Counted from the first letter of the stretch, positions 18,805 to 28,409 are shown. The stretch: 64,000 nt of DNA from CBDAUN01 sp965214875 (GCA_965214875.1 OZ243980.1:1798001-1862000), one strand, 5' to 3'. Notes: generated by a model from the letters alone, not told the origin. Translations and numbers: made by a program.

Positions 18805-20832
18805 ATGTCGTATACGACAGAAAACATTCGGAACATTGCACTGCTTGGACAAGGCGCATCCGGCAAGACGTTGTTATGCGAGTCGATTCTAAGCGTCGCC
18901 GGCGCGATTGACACGAAGGGCGAGATCGCTCGCAAGAACACGGTCAGCGACTTCGATGCGCTAGAAAAGAACCATCAGCGGTCGCTGAATTCCTCAATCA
19001 TGTCGACCGATCACAAAGGCGCCCACATTAATCTGATTGACACGCCGGGATATTCGGATTTTATCGGACCGGCAATTTCAGCCATCCCCGCGGTCGAAAC
19101 CGTCGCAGTGGTAATCGGCGCCCAAACTGGCGTGGAGACCATGACGCGCCGAGTCATGGAAGCGGCGCAAGAAAACAACGTCTGCAGAATGATCATTGTT
19201 AACCGATTCGATGCCGAAGATATCGATCTTGGACAAATCTACGGTTCGATACAAGAAGAATTCGGAACCGAGTGCCAAGTGCTCAATCTGCCCAACAGCG
19301 GCGGTGTTACCGCCTGTTTTCCGAATGCTGGCGAAGGATCGGATTTTTCTGACCCCGAAGAGGCGCGGACATCATTGATCGAACAAATCGTCGAAGTCGA
19401 CGAAACACTGATGGAGCAGTATCTTGAAGGCGAGGATATTGATCAGAGCGCGTTGGTTCCCGCACTTCAGCATGCCATGCGCAAGGGGCATCTCGTCCCG
19501 GTCTGCTTCACTTGCGCGGAAACAGATGCCGGCGTATCTGAGCTGCTCGATATCATGGCAGATTTCTTGCCAAATCCCAAGCAAGGCAACCCACCTAACT
19601 TGATCAGTAGCGAAGGAGGCGAGGCGATGGAAGTCGCCGCTGATTCACAAGGGGCGCTAATCGGCCACATATTCAAGGTCTTGTTCGATCCTTTTGTAGG
19701 AAAGCTCGGAATATTCAGAATTTACCAAGGCAATATGAACAAGAACACTGCACCTTTCATCGGAGACAATCGAAAGCCTATTCGCATCGGCAACTTGTAT
19801 GCCATTCAAGGCAAGCAGCTCATCGACCAGGATGAAGGAGTTGCCGGCGACATTCGCGGCATTTCAAAGGTTGACGAAGTTGAATACGATGCAATTATCC
19901 ATGACTCATCCGAAGGTGCCGCATGTTCGCTGAAAACCGCCGGCCTGCCGACACCGATGGTGGGCTTGGCGATTGATCCTGCCAATCGCGGCGATGAGCA
20001 AAAAGTCGCCGAGTCGCTGCAAAAGGTTGCAATCGAAGATCCTTGCATCGTTGTCGAACGAGACCCCGACGCAAACGAAACCGTGATGCGCGGGCTTGGC
20101 GAGTTGCACTTGCGCATCGCGCTTGAACGTCTCAAGGAGGTATATGGTGTTGAGGTCACCACGTCGGTGCCGACCATACCGTATCGAGAAACCATCACCA
20201 AGACCGCCGAGGGGCACTGCCGACACAAGAAGCAGACCGGCGGCGCAGGTCAATTTGGTGAAGTCTATATGCGCGTTGAAGCGATGCCCCGCGGCGGCGG
20301 TTTTGAGTTCGTCGATAATATTGTGGGCGGCGTGATACCAGCGCAGTTCATTCCGGCTGTTGAAAAAGGCGTGCGGCAGGTGTTGCAAACCGGCGCATTT
20401 GCGGGATTCCCGATTCAGGACATACGTGTTGTGATCTACGACGGCAAGCATCACTCAGTCGATTCAAAAGAGATCGCCTTTATCACGGCGGGGCGCAAGG
20501 CGTTTGTGGATGCCATATCGAAAGCTGGCCCGATCGTGCTTGAGCCGATTGCGGATATCTCAGTCGATGCGCCAAGCGCGAGCATGGGCGATATTGCTGG
20601 CGAATTATCGGCGCGAAGAGGGCGTATTGTCGATACAGATTCGCTAGCGGGCGGCTCGATTCGCATCAAGGGAGCGGCGCCTTTGGCAGAGATGACCGAC
20701 TTCCAATCCAGACTTAACGCGATTACGGGAGGGGAGGGGTCATTTATAATGGAGTTCAGTTCATATGAACCCGCTCCGATGGAATTGCAAAAGAAATTGA
20801 GCGCTTCATTCAGCCAACCTGATGCGGATTAG
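18805..20832 (+). CDS. Elongation factor G-like GTPase (EF-G paralogue)
   Basis: The 675-residue protein has the five-domain layout of EF-G. Its GTPase motifs diverge from canonical translocase: P-loop GQGASGKT (15-22) where EF-G usually has G-H-x-D-x-G-K-T, and NRFD in the place of NKxD. The switch I region lacks the RGITI consensus, while DTPGYSDF is kept. Domain IV begins at GHCRHKKQTGGAGQFGEVY. These traits place it with EF-G-like paralogues (FusA2/EF-G2 type), which coexist with a normal FusA and are poorly understood. It is not beside rpsL, rpsG or tuf, as a housekeeping fusA would be. An SDR gene follows after 14 bases. Confidence 0.85.
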   Translation: MSYTTENIRNIALLGQGASGKTLLCESILSVAGAIDTKGEIARKNTVSDFDALEKNHQRSLNSSIMSTDHKGAHINLIDTPGYSDFIGPAISAIPAVETVAVVIGAQTGVETMTRRVMEAAQENNVCRMIIVNRFDAEDIDLGQIYGSIQEEFGTECQVLNLPNSGGVTACFPNAGEGSDFSDPEEARTSLIEQIVEVDETLMEQYLEGEDIDQSALVPALQHAMRKGHLVPVCFTCAETDAGVSELLDIMADFLPNPKQGNPPNLISSEGGEAMEVAADSQGALIGHIFKVLFDPFVGKLGIFRIYQGNMNKNTAPFIGDNRKPIRIGNLYAIQGKQLIDQDEGVAGDIRGISKVDEVEYDAIIHDSSEGAACSLKTAGLPTPMVGLAIDPANRGDEQKVAESLQKVAIEDPCIVVERDPDANETVMRGLGELHLRIALERLKEVYGVEVTTSVPTIPYRETITKTAEGHCRHKKQTGGAGQFGEVYMRVEAMPRGGGFEFVDNIVGGVIPAQFIPAVEKGVRQVLQTGAFAGFPIQDIRVVIYDGKHHSVDSKEIAFITAGRKAFVDAISKAGPIVLEPIADISVDAPSASMGDIAGELSARRGRIVDTDSLAGGSIRIKGAAPLAEMTDFQSRLNAITGGEGSFIMEFSSYEPAPMELQKKLSASFSQPDAD

Positions 20833-20846
20833 CATGCGAGCCCGGC

Positions 20847-21674
20847 GTGAACAATCCTATGTCACCTGAAGCGGATGTCTGTCCTGTAACCGGGCAGAAA
20901 CTTCCTGCATACAGCCCAGAGCAGCAAGCTGCGCCTGGTTATTCAGAACCAAGGACGCTTGTTCTCACTGGTGCGAGTCAAGGTATCGGCCATGCGACAG
21001 CGAAGCTGTTTGAAGAACGGGGATGGCGTGTCATTACGTGTTCGCGGACGCCTTTTTCCAGTCAATGCCCATGGCAAGCTGGACCTGAGGACCACATTGA
21101 AATCGATCTTGGCGAACCAGATCTAAGGGCGAATGGAATTGTCGAACTAAAAAAGCGATTGGCGGGCGGTGCGCTTCACGCGCTGGTCAATAACGCAGGG
21201 ATATCTCCTAAAGGCGAAAGCGGTGAACGTCTCGGTCCTACCATTACCAGCTTAGCGACTTGGCGGCTGGTGTTCGAAGTCAACTTTTTCGCACCGATTG
21301 TCTTGGCAAGAGGATTGATGGAAGAATTGATCAAGGGACAGGGGTCGATCGTTAATGTGACATCGATTGCAAGTTCTCGGGTGCATCCTTTTGCCGGAAC
21401 CGCGTACGCGACATCCAAGGCGGCGCTTGCGTCTTTGACCCGCGAAATGGCTGCAGAGTTCGGATCTAGCGGAATTCGGGTCAATGCGATTGCTCCTGGC
21501 GAGATCGATACGCCAATCCTGTCTCCAAAAACATCCAACCTGGTTGAGTCTATTCCCCTGCATCGCTTAGGCACTCCGGACGAAGTTGCTCAAACGATCT
21601 ACTTTCTTTGTGCAGATAAATCCAGCTACGTCACCGGATCAGAAATTCACATTAATGGTGGTCAGCATTTGTAA
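20847..21674 (+). CDS. Short-chain dehydrogenase/reductase
   Basis: A classical SDR of 275 residues. It has the cofactor fingerprint TGASQGIG (41-48), the NNAG motif (ALVNNAGIS), a catalytic Ser in the NVTSIASS segment and Y-x-x-x-K in TAYATSKAAL. An unusual extra N-terminal stretch of about 35 residues precedes the Rossmann fold and contains two Cys; it could be a tail or a mis-set start. Start is GTG 20847, or ATG 20859 (MSPEAD). It follows the EF-G-like gene by 14 bases and may be co-transcribed. Substrate unknown. Confidence 0.85.
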   Translation: MNNPMSPEADVCPVTGQKLPAYSPEQQAAPGYSEPRTLVLTGASQGIGHATAKLFEERGWRVITCSRTPFSSQCPWQAGPEDHIEIDLGEPDLRANGIVELKKRLAGGALHALVNNAGISPKGESGERLGPTITSLATWRLVFEVNFFAPIVLARGLMEELIKGQGSIVNVTSIASSRVHPFAGTAYATSKAALASLTREMAAEFGSSGIRVNAIAPGEIDTPILSPKTSNLVESIPLHRLGTPDEVAQTIYFLCADKSSYVTGSEIHINGGQHL

Positions 21675-22322
21675 TCCTAATTGGTGTCTACCAGAAAACC
21701 CATGTATCGAGGAATAAATCAGCAAAAGCAACGGCATGCGATCCGGCCATGAAATCGAAGATTTTCGGGAATGAGCTTTGCAGTCTATAAGATGCGTTCG
21801 AAATCAATTCGAATTGACAAGTGCGGCTGAATCTTCGAATTGCGGGTTTCATGAAAATTTGCAGGCAGCTTAAAAAACATCAAAATTGAAGATTAGCGTA
21901 CAAACAGAGCGGAAATGCGCATACAACCAGACCTATGAACGAAGCAATTGCATTTGACACGCACCGCTACGTCAAGAGCCTGCCGGGAGCGGCTTCAGCG
22001 AGAAGCAGGCCGAGACCTTGGCGGATGAGCAGATTGCCTTGCTCAAATCCAACCTTGCGACCAAGAGCGATATCGAGCAGGTGAAGTCCGATCTTCTCAA
22101 ATGGTTTATTGGTGCGCTAATCGTGCAGGGCGGTCTAATCGTCGCATTGGTAAAGTTGCTTTGACTCTATGCCATATGCCCCGCATAACCGCTGCGCCGC
22201 CTTTTTTCACCATCCGTCAAGCACTGCTTTTAGCAATATCTCAGCAAGGATGAATACTGAATCGAAATGCGCTTAGCGATAGAAGTGGGAATGATGCGCG
22301 AGTTGGTAGCATCTTTCACGCA
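21675..22322. other. Gene-poor stretch holding one broken small gene
   Basis: Apart from the frameshifted DUF1640-type remnant at 21935-22164, I see no gene, RNA or clear terminator in these 650 bases. Confidence 0.5.
21935..22164 (+). pseudogene. DUF1640-type coiled-coil membrane protein, frameshifted
   Basis: The frame from ATG 21935 reads MNEAIAFDTHRYVKSLPG, which matches the family start. After a shift of one base near 21990 it continues as SGFSEKQAETLADEQIALLK and LATKSDIEQVKSDLLKW, ending in a membrane helix and TGA at 22164. The same layout is intact at 40605-40928 in this window. The family resembles mitochondrial CCDC90/MCUR1-like coiled-coil proteins and has no settled bacterial function. 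Confidence 0.65.
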
Positions 22323-23156
22323 TTATCGACCAAGCGAATCGATGAACTCCTCCAACGCTCCGACATATCGATCTTGATCGGTGATGAATCCTGTGGAATG
22401 CGTACCCGATATTTCAACGAACTTCTTGTTTGAACGAGTCGCATCAAACAGCTGTTGCGCTTGGCCGAAGGGCGTGAGCGTATCCGATCGGCTGTGTATG
22501 TAGAGAACAGGACAGCTCACCAAATCAATCCGAGAAAGCGAATCGTATTTCCAGCGCAGCAACGGAGTCGTCGGCAGCAAGGAATAGTGAACCCGAGCTA
22601 AATCGCTCATCGAAGTGAAGCTCGATTCCATGATCAAGCCGGCGGGCGAGCGTCGAGTTGCCACCCAGCTCGCCATCGCCGTCCCCAGCGAGCGCCCATG
22701 CAGGATGATTTGACCAGATGCAATTCTTCGCTTATCAACCAAATAGTCGAACATTGCTTCGGCATCTTGGTACATCGCATCTTCTGTCAGTTTGCCACCG
22801 CTTCGGCCGTAGGTGCGGTAGTCGTAGGTCAACACCGAAAGTCCAAGATCATGCAGCAGTTCATAGGTTTCCATCAAGTAGGAAATGTTGCCGGCATTGC
22901 CGTGAAATATCAATACGGTATGGCGTGAATTCGGATAGGGAATATACCAGCCGTGCAGGTCGGCATCATCTGCGGTCTGCAACAGCACATCTTCGTATTC
23001 CAGCCCAATTTCCGCAGGTGTCGCTACCAGATCGGCGTAGGGAATGTGAATCAATCCTGTCTGGCGGAAAAATACGAATGCTAGGATTAGGGTATAGATG
23101 ACGGCAATTCCGCAAATCGGCGCAAGGATTCCATAAAGCATTGGGCGTAATTTCAT
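22323..23156 (-). CDS. Alpha/beta hydrolase (BEM46/ABHD-like), membrane anchored
   Basis: A 277-residue hydrolase with an N-terminal membrane helix (about 6-25). The oxyanion-loop motif is FHGNAGN, the nucleophile elbow is HGRSLGTA, the acid is in SRSDTLTP and the His is in ISGTHSTGF. The frame is open to 23417, but I take ATG 23156 (MKLRPMLYG) because the membrane segment and the family alignment begin there. The 87 upstream residues are unlike the family. Members are serine hydrolases of unknown substrate. No partner gene is adjacent. Confidence 0.8.
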   Translation of the reverse strand: MKLRPMLYGILAPICGIAVIYTLILAFVFFRQTGLIHIPYADLVATPAEIGLEYEDVLLQTADDADLHGWYIPYPNSRHTVLIFHGNAGNISYLMETYELLHDLGLSVLTYDYRTYGRSGGKLTEDAMYQDAEAMFDYLVDKRRIASGQIILHGRSLGTAMASWVATRRSPAGLIMESSFTSMSDLARVHYSLLPTTPLLRWKYDSLSRIDLVSCPVLYIHSRSDTLTPFGQAQQLFDATRSNKKFVEISGTHSTGFITDQDRYVGALEEFIDSLGR

Positions 23157-23488
23157 TTCGAATAAAAATAAATTCGAGTGTTTTTCATGCTGAACTCTAT
23201 AGCTTTGCATGGCAAGTGCGATTGCTTTCACCGTTACGCTGAACCGCACCTGGTGGTAGACCCGCGCTAAAATGACTCTTTCAAGCCTTATCTGGCAGTT
23301 AAGATCATCGTTCTCCCTCGAACGTGCGAATAGACATTCTACCGCTATCAGCATCCTTTTATGAGTTCCCTTAGCCGAATCGAATCGGCGTTGACCGCGG
23401 TGCGGCAGTTTAGACATGAAGGTATAATCTTTGCTTCATCAAGAAGATAAGAAAAATTTCAAATTGATCGAAGAATTGCACATAGGAC
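23157..23488. promoter_or_regulatory. Intergenic region with a -10-like box before the DAHP synthase gene
   Basis: A perfect TATAAT lies at 23423-23428, about 60 bases before the ATG at 23489. No matching -35 is found at 16-18 bases; TTGACC at 23391 is too far away. It probably also contains the promoter of the divergent hydrolase gene. No operator can be defined. Confidence 0.35.
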
Positions 23489-24607
23489 ATGAATGTGAAT
23501 ACTGTAAACTCCAATTCCGCAAGCAGAATTGACGACACTCGCATTGAATCGATTCATGATGTTGCTTTTCCGGCTGACATCATGCAGCAGGCACCGGCAA
23601 CGGACCGGGCGCGTGACACTGTAGACGCAACGCGCCGAGATCTAAACAAAATTCTCAATGGACAGGACGACCGTGTTGTCGTCGTAGTAGGACCCTGCTC
23701 AATCCATGATCCCGATGCCGCAATCGAGTATGCAACTCGGCTAGCTTCGGAGAAAATCGAGCGCAAAGACGATCTGCTCATTGTGATGCGAGTCTACTTC
23801 GAAAAGCCAAGAACCACAATTGGCTGGAAGGGCTTGATTAATGATCCGGATGTCAACGGCTCATTCGACATTAACAAGGGGCTGAGAGTTGCGCGCGGCC
23901 TGTTGCTGAAAATCAACGACATCGGTGTGCCTGCAGGCGTTGAGTTTCTTGATATCATCTCGCCGCAATATATCGCGGACCTGGTCAGCTGGGGAGCGAT
24001 CGGGGCGCGAACCACGGAAAGCCAAGTTCATCGCCAGCTCGTGTCGGGACTCTCATGTCCGGTCGGTTTGAAAAACGGAACAACAGGAAATATCAAGATC
24101 GCAGTTGATGGTGCTCACGCCGCATCGAAACCACATCGCTTTCTATCCATCACCAAAGCAGGGCAGACTGCGATCTTCGAAACTGCCGGTAACAATGATG
24201 TTCACATCATCTTAAGAGGCGGTGAAGAACCGAACTTTTCTGCTGAGCACGTGGACCGAGCGTCTCAGCTGTTGCGCAATCGCGGATTGCCCGAAAACGT
24301 CATGATAGATTTTAGTCACGCCAATAGCAGTAAAGACTATCGTCGCCAAAAAGTCGTTGCCGAAGACGTGTCCAAGCAAATCGCCAGCGGCGACCATCGT
24401 ATTATCGGCGTGATGATTGAAAGCCATTTGATCGAGGGACGACAGGATATTTTCCCAGGCCGTCCCGCCACCTACGGCCAAAGCATTACTGATGCTTGCA
24501 TCGGCTGGGAAGATACGGTGGAAATATTCCAAGTATTAGGTCAAGCAGTCCGCGACAGGCGGCGCATCATCGGCAAAGTGCCAACACCGATCAGTTCGGT
24601 TTCTTAA
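23489..24607 (+). CDS. aroG: 3-deoxy-7-phosphoheptulonate (DAHP) synthase, class I alpha
   Basis: The 372-residue enzyme condenses phosphoenolpyruvate and erythrose 4-phosphate, the first step of aromatic amino acid synthesis. It is of the AroF/AroG/AroH kind. Recognisable parts are VVVGPCSIHDP with the metal-binding Cys, YFEKPRTTIGWKGLINDP, GARTTESQVHRQL, VGLKNGTTG, and metal ligands in IDFSHANSSKDY and MIESHLIEG. Which of Phe, Tyr or Trp inhibits it cannot be read safely, so the symbol stands for the family. A GTG-started sat gene follows after 31 bases. Confidence 0.92.
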   Translation: MNVNTVNSNSASRIDDTRIESIHDVAFPADIMQQAPATDRARDTVDATRRDLNKILNGQDDRVVVVVGPCSIHDPDAAIEYATRLASEKIERKDDLLIVMRVYFEKPRTTIGWKGLINDPDVNGSFDINKGLRVARGLLLKINDIGVPAGVEFLDIISPQYIADLVSWGAIGARTTESQVHRQLVSGLSCPVGLKNGTTGNIKIAVDGAHAASKPHRFLSITKAGQTAIFETAGNNDVHIILRGGEEPNFSAEHVDRASQLLRNRGLPENVMIDFSHANSSKDYRRQKVVAEDVSKQIASGDHRIIGVMIESHLIEGRQDIFPGRPATYGQSITDACIGWEDTVEIFQVLGQAVRDRRRIIGKVPTPISSVS

Positions 24608-24638
24608 GCCGACACAGCCAAATGCAGCAAGCTGTATC

Positions 24639-25826
24639 GTGATCAAACCTTATCAGTCGGTAGACCTCAAGCCCCTGTACGTTCAAGATGCCGAACACCG
24701 TTCGGCGTTGATTCGTGAAGCGAAGGGTCTTCCGGATCTTGTTCTGAACTCATCGGCTGCTGGCAATGTAGCCATGCTTGGTGGTGGCTACTTCACGCCA
24801 TTGCCCGGGTTCATGAATAAAGCGGATGCCTTAGCGGTAGCCGAATCCATGACAACGCAGAGTGGCATTTTTTGGCCAGTGCCCATCTTGAATATCTGCC
24901 ACGATATCGAAGGAATCGTCGATGGCAGTCGGATCGCTTTGCGAGATAGAAACTCTAAATATAATCAGATAGTTGCAATCCAAACCGTAGAATCAGTCGA
25001 ATTGCTTTCCGCTGATGAAAGGCGTTCAATCGCAGAGCAAGTGTTTAGCACTTTGGACGCGGACCATCCCGGCGTTGCAGCATTTCTCGATCAAGGAAAA
25101 TGGATATTGTCAGGTCCGGTCGAAGTGCTGGATTACGGCTATTTCAGTGAAGAATTTCCAGATACGTTCCGTACCGCTTATCAGATTCGAGATTCGATCG
25201 CGTCATTCGGCTGGGAGAACGTGGTCGCTTTTCAGACGCGCAACCCCATGCATCGTGCACACGAGGAACTATGCAAAATCGCGCTTGAACGTACTGGTGC
25301 CGATGGACTTGTTATTCATATGCTGCTTGGCAAGCTTAAATCAGGCGACATACCGGCCAAGGTGCGAGATGACGCCATTCGAACCATGGTAGAGAAATAC
25401 TTTCCACCCAACTCGGTTCTTATCTGCGGATACGGCTTCGACATGCTTTATGCCGGACCTCGAGAAGCGCTGCTGCATGCGATATTCCGACAAAACTTGG
25501 GGGCGACCTGCATGGTTGTTGGCCGCGACCACGCGGGAGTCGGTGACTACTATGGCGCTTTCGATGCCCAGACTATCTTTCATGAGCCAGCGGCAGCCGA
25601 AGCTTTGGGAATCAGCATTTTCGAAGCGGACCACACTGCTTGGTCAAAGAAGTTGAACCAGGTGGTCATGATGCGCGACGCGCCTGACCATGTCGCAGAC
25701 GACTTTGTCCTGCTCTCTGGAACGCGGGTGAGACAAATGCTCACCGCGGGCGAGCCATTGCCGCCAGAATTTTCAAGGCCGGAAGTCGCAGACATTCTCA
25801 TGCGGCACTATCGAAAATCAGCATGA
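24639..25826 (+). CDS. sat: Sulfate adenylyltransferase (ATP sulfurylase), single-subunit type
   Basis: A 395-residue ATP sulfurylase, which activates sulfate to APS (or runs in reverse in sulfur oxidisers). The nucleotide-binding QTRNPMHRAHEEL motif and the VGRDHAGVGDYYG segment mark the homomeric Sat family, not the CysDN type of E. coli. Start is GTG 24639; the nearby ATG is out of frame. No APS reductase or kinase gene is present in the window, so the direction of the reaction is open. In many sulfur-oxidising gammaproteobacteria and symbionts this form is dissimilatory; here that is only a possibility. Confidence 0.92.
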   Translation: MIKPYQSVDLKPLYVQDAEHRSALIREAKGLPDLVLNSSAAGNVAMLGGGYFTPLPGFMNKADALAVAESMTTQSGIFWPVPILNICHDIEGIVDGSRIALRDRNSKYNQIVAIQTVESVELLSADERRSIAEQVFSTLDADHPGVAAFLDQGKWILSGPVEVLDYGYFSEEFPDTFRTAYQIRDSIASFGWENVVAFQTRNPMHRAHEELCKIALERTGADGLVIHMLLGKLKSGDIPAKVRDDAIRTMVEKYFPPNSVLICGYGFDMLYAGPREALLHAIFRQNLGATCMVVGRDHAGVGDYYGAFDAQTIFHEPAAAEALGISIFEADHTAWSKKLNQVVMMRDAPDHVADDFVLLSGTRVRQMLTAGEPLPPEFSRPEVADILMRHYRKSA

Positions 25827-25842
25827 ATCGCTTAATCCAAGC

Positions 25843-26103
25843 TTATTTCACACTCTGTAGCGGAATGCTGCACTCCTCAAGCAAGACCGGAATGCCAGAG
25901 TCGATGCGGTACACCCTAGTTCCGGTTGATGTGATCAGGCCTTCCCCCAACTCGCGATCAACCGGAGAACCATCCGCGTATTGAACCCCGCCTGCCGATA
26001 TTTGGGCATTCAGATTACTGAGCTGCTCGTCATCAAGCAAGGACAGGTCAACTTTCGTTACAGGGCAACGTATAATTTCCAGCAGTTTTGAATCGATTGG
26101 CAA
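25843..26103 (-). CDS. Trm112/UPF0434-like small protein
   Basis: An 86-residue protein of the Trm112 family. It starts with LLEIIRCPVTKVDL and ends with a YRIDSGIPVLLEE motif, as in the proteobacterial UPF0434 (YcaR) group. In eukaryotes Trm112 is a zinc-binding activator of methyltransferases; the bacterial role is not settled. Only one of the usual Cys positions is kept (CPVT where others have CPxC). It is convergent with sat (16 bases apart). Confidence 0.8.
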   Translation of the reverse strand: MPIDSKLLEIIRCPVTKVDLSLLDDEQLSNLNAQISAGGVQYADGSPVDRELGEGLITSTGTRVYRIDSGIPVLLEECSIPLQSVK

Positions 26104-26289
26104 AACTCACTCCTTTGCGTCCAAGCATTATGTGATTCAAAGGTAATTCTAACCAAATTCATAATGGTTCTTGCATCAATTTTCAATGCCGCCTCTTTGC
26201 TCAAGGCAGTAGAATGTCAGCTCTATCTCTAAATAACCCTCAACCCATCTGACCGCAAAGTAGCGACGTCAATAGTCTGGAGCAATGCT

Positions 26290-26709
26290 ATGAAATATTT
26301 GCACACAATGGTCCGCGTGACCGATATTGACGAATCGCTTAAATTCTATGTTGATGCGCTCGGTCTTAAGGAGGTGCGGCGGATGGACAATGAGCAGGGT
26401 CGCTACACGCTTGTGTTTCTTGCCGCCGAGGACGACGAGCAGGCTCAAGTAGAACTGACCCACAACTGGGATCATGAAGAATATGGCAACGGTCGTAATT
26501 TCGGGCACTTGGCCTATCAAGTGGAAAACATCTACGACACCTGCAAACAACTGATGGATGCCGGCGTTGTGATCAACAGACCGCCAAGAGATGGGCGCAT
26601 GGCGTTCGTCCGTTCGCCTGACGGAATTTCGATTGAACTCCTTCAACGAGGCGGTGCTCTGGAATTGAAAGAGCCTTGGACAATGATGGAAAACATCGGA
26701 GTTTGGTAA
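26290..26709 (+). CDS. gloA: Lactoylglutathione lyase (glyoxalase I)
   Basis: A 139-residue glyoxalase I, which converts the methylglyoxal-glutathione adduct to S-lactoylglutathione. Metal ligands can be placed at His5 (KYLHTMVRV), the Glu in AQVELTHNW, His in FGHLAYQV and Glu in ISIELLQ. The two beta-alpha-beta-beta-beta repeats are complete. Slightly longer C-terminal tail than the 135-residue E. coli form. A glutathione-making gene (gshA) lies 2 kb downstream on the other strand. Confidence 0.9.
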   Translation: MKYLHTMVRVTDIDESLKFYVDALGLKEVRRMDNEQGRYTLVFLAAEDDEQAQVELTHNWDHEEYGNGRNFGHLAYQVENIYDTCKQLMDAGVVINRPPRDGRMAFVRSPDGISIELLQRGGALELKEPWTMMENIGVW

Positions 26710-26750
26710 ATAAATCATAGAATTAAGCAGCAAAATTAAGGCAATAAATT

Positions 26751-27443
26751 ATGAAAAATCTGAAACTATCCATCGTTGCGACGGTTTGCGTGCTGTTCGC
26801 GCAGACTGCGCCGACCGTCGTGAGAGCGCAAGAGGCGGACTTAAGCAGTGCCGAATCTAAATTCAGCTATGCATTAGGAATGAATGTTGCGCGCGACATG
26901 CTCAATTCGGGCCTGCCGATCACTACGGATGCATTCTTGCTCGGTCTAGAAGACATGCTGGAGAATCGCACTCAACGATTGACGGATGAGCAGATCGCCG
27001 CCGCAGTAGACGAGGTAACCCGAGCAATTGAAGCGGATCGATCTGCTGAGATCGAACCAGAAATCCAACGAGGAAACGCCATGCGCGAAGAATTTGCAAA
27101 ATCTGAAGGGGTCAAGTCAACCGATTCCGGCATTCTCTACAAAGTCAACACCGAAGGAGCCGGAGCGATTCCGACTGCATCCGATACTGTGGTGGTGCAT
27201 TACCGCGGCACTTTGATTGACGGCACCGAATTCGACAGCTCCTACTCGCGCAACACGCCCACCACTTTCGGTTTGAGCGGAATAATCCGCGGTTGGCAGG
27301 AAGTTTTGCAATTGATGCCTGTCGGGTCGAACTGGACAGTGGTTATTCCGCCTGAACTCGCCTATGGGAATCGCGGCGCACCACCGAGCATCCCTCCAGG
27401 TGCGACACTGGTTTTCGACATCGAACTGCTTGAGATTCAGTAG
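26751..27443 (+). CDS. FKBP-type peptidyl-prolyl isomerase, exported (FkpA/Mip-like)
   Basis: A 230-residue foldase with a signal peptide (about 1-26, ending VVRA/QEA). A helical dimerisation domain spans about 30-110. The C-terminal FKBP domain (about 120-228) has VVVHYRGTLIDGTEFDSSY, the active-site region GIIRGWQEVLQLMPVGSNW and PPELAYGNRGAPPSIPPGATLVFDIELL. It should help proteins fold in the periplasm or at the outer membrane. It sits between gloA and a hydroxyacid dehydrogenase on the same strand with short gaps. Confidence 0.92.
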   Translation: MKNLKLSIVATVCVLFAQTAPTVVRAQEADLSSAESKFSYALGMNVARDMLNSGLPITTDAFLLGLEDMLENRTQRLTDEQIAAAVDEVTRAIEADRSAEIEPEIQRGNAMREEFAKSEGVKSTDSGILYKVNTEGAGAIPTASDTVVVHYRGTLIDGTEFDSSYSRNTPTTFGLSGIIRGWQEVLQLMPVGSNWTVVIPPELAYGNRGAPPSIPPGATLVFDIELLEIQ

Positions 27444-27463
27444 CGCACACGAAAAAATCTAGC

Positions 27464-28399
27464 ATGGCCGGCACAATTGCATTTGTCACCACCGAGGAGA
27501 TCGAGTCTCAGTGGTTGTCTGAATTGCTTAGGCAAGATCCGCAATTGAACATCAAGATCTGGCCTGAGGTCGGTATCGCGGAAGATGTGGAATATGCCAT
27601 TGTTGCGAAACCTCCAGCAGATGCACTGGGAGCTTTGCCGAATTTGAAAGCCGTGCTGTCGATGTGGGCGGGTGTCGAAGATCTGCTTTCGGATCCGAAA
27701 ATCAACCACCTCCCGATCGTACGCATGATTGAGCCTGGCCTGACCAACGGAATCGTCTCATATGTTGTGCATCATGTGACAGGATTCCATATCCATACCG
27801 ATGCTTATGCGGACAGAAACTGGATTCATCCGTTTCACACGGATATGAGAGTCACCAACGATACTGCAGTGGGGATACTAGGGCTGGGGACGCTTGGTCA
27901 AGCATGTGCCGAAGCTCTGGTATCGCTTGGATTCGAGGTTGCCGGATTCAGCAACACGCGCAAGCAGATTGCCGGGGTAAAGTCATTTGCCGGGGCATCG
28001 GAATTACCATCATTCCTCCGCGGTATAAATGTTCTTGTTTCGATTCTTCCGAGAACGCCCGACACGAACAATCTGATCAACGCCGAAACGCTTGCGATGT
28101 TGCCGGCTGGAAGCTGCGTGATAAACTGCGGCCGCGGTGAGGTGATTGATGACGAGCATCTGATCGATGCTATCCGCACAGGGCACATTGGAAAAGCTGT
28201 GCTTGATGTATTTCGACAGGAACCTTTACCAGATGGCCATCCATTTTGGCACGAGCCCAGCATTACTGTAACGCCTCATTGCGCCAGCAAGCCTGACCCG
28301 CGAACTGGCGCCAAGGTGATTTTGCAGAATCTTGAGCGACTCAAGCGCGGAGAACCTCTACCGCCTGGTCACCTGGCTCAGACGGGTCGGGGTTACTGA
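27464..28399 (+). CDS. Glyoxylate/hydroxypyruvate reductase-like D-2-hydroxyacid dehydrogenase
   Basis: A 311-residue member of the D-isomer 2-hydroxyacid dehydrogenases, closest in layout to E. coli GhrA. The NAD(P)-binding motif is GILGLGTLGQACAEAL (about 137-152). Catalytic Arg lies in NCGRGEVIDD, Glu in DVFRQEPLP and His in VTPHCAS. The SMWAGVEDLL segment is also GhrA-like. It should reduce glyoxylate or hydroxypyruvate in the cytoplasm. It follows the FKBP gene by 20 bases and is convergent with gshA. Confidence 0.88.
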   Translation: MAGTIAFVTTEEIESQWLSELLRQDPQLNIKIWPEVGIAEDVEYAIVAKPPADALGALPNLKAVLSMWAGVEDLLSDPKINHLPIVRMIEPGLTNGIVSYVVHHVTGFHIHTDAYADRNWIHPFHTDMRVTNDTAVGILGLGTLGQACAEALVSLGFEVAGFSNTRKQIAGVKSFAGASELPSFLRGINVLVSILPRTPDTNNLINAETLAMLPAGSCVINCGRGEVIDDEHLIDAIRTGHIGKAVLDVFRQEPLPDGHPFWHEPSITVTPHCASKPDPRTGAKVILQNLERLKRGEPLPPGHLAQTGRGY

Positions 28400-28409
28400 C
28401 CACGTCGCG

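Noticed and set aside
22323..23417. Longer start for the alpha/beta hydrolase at 23417
   Set aside because: The extra 87 residues are unlike the family, and the membrane anchor begins at ATG 23156.
23391..23428. Full sigma-70 promoter TTGACC/TATAAT before the DAHP synthase gene
   Set aside because: The spacing is 26 bases, far beyond 16-18. Only the -10 box is kept as a weak call.
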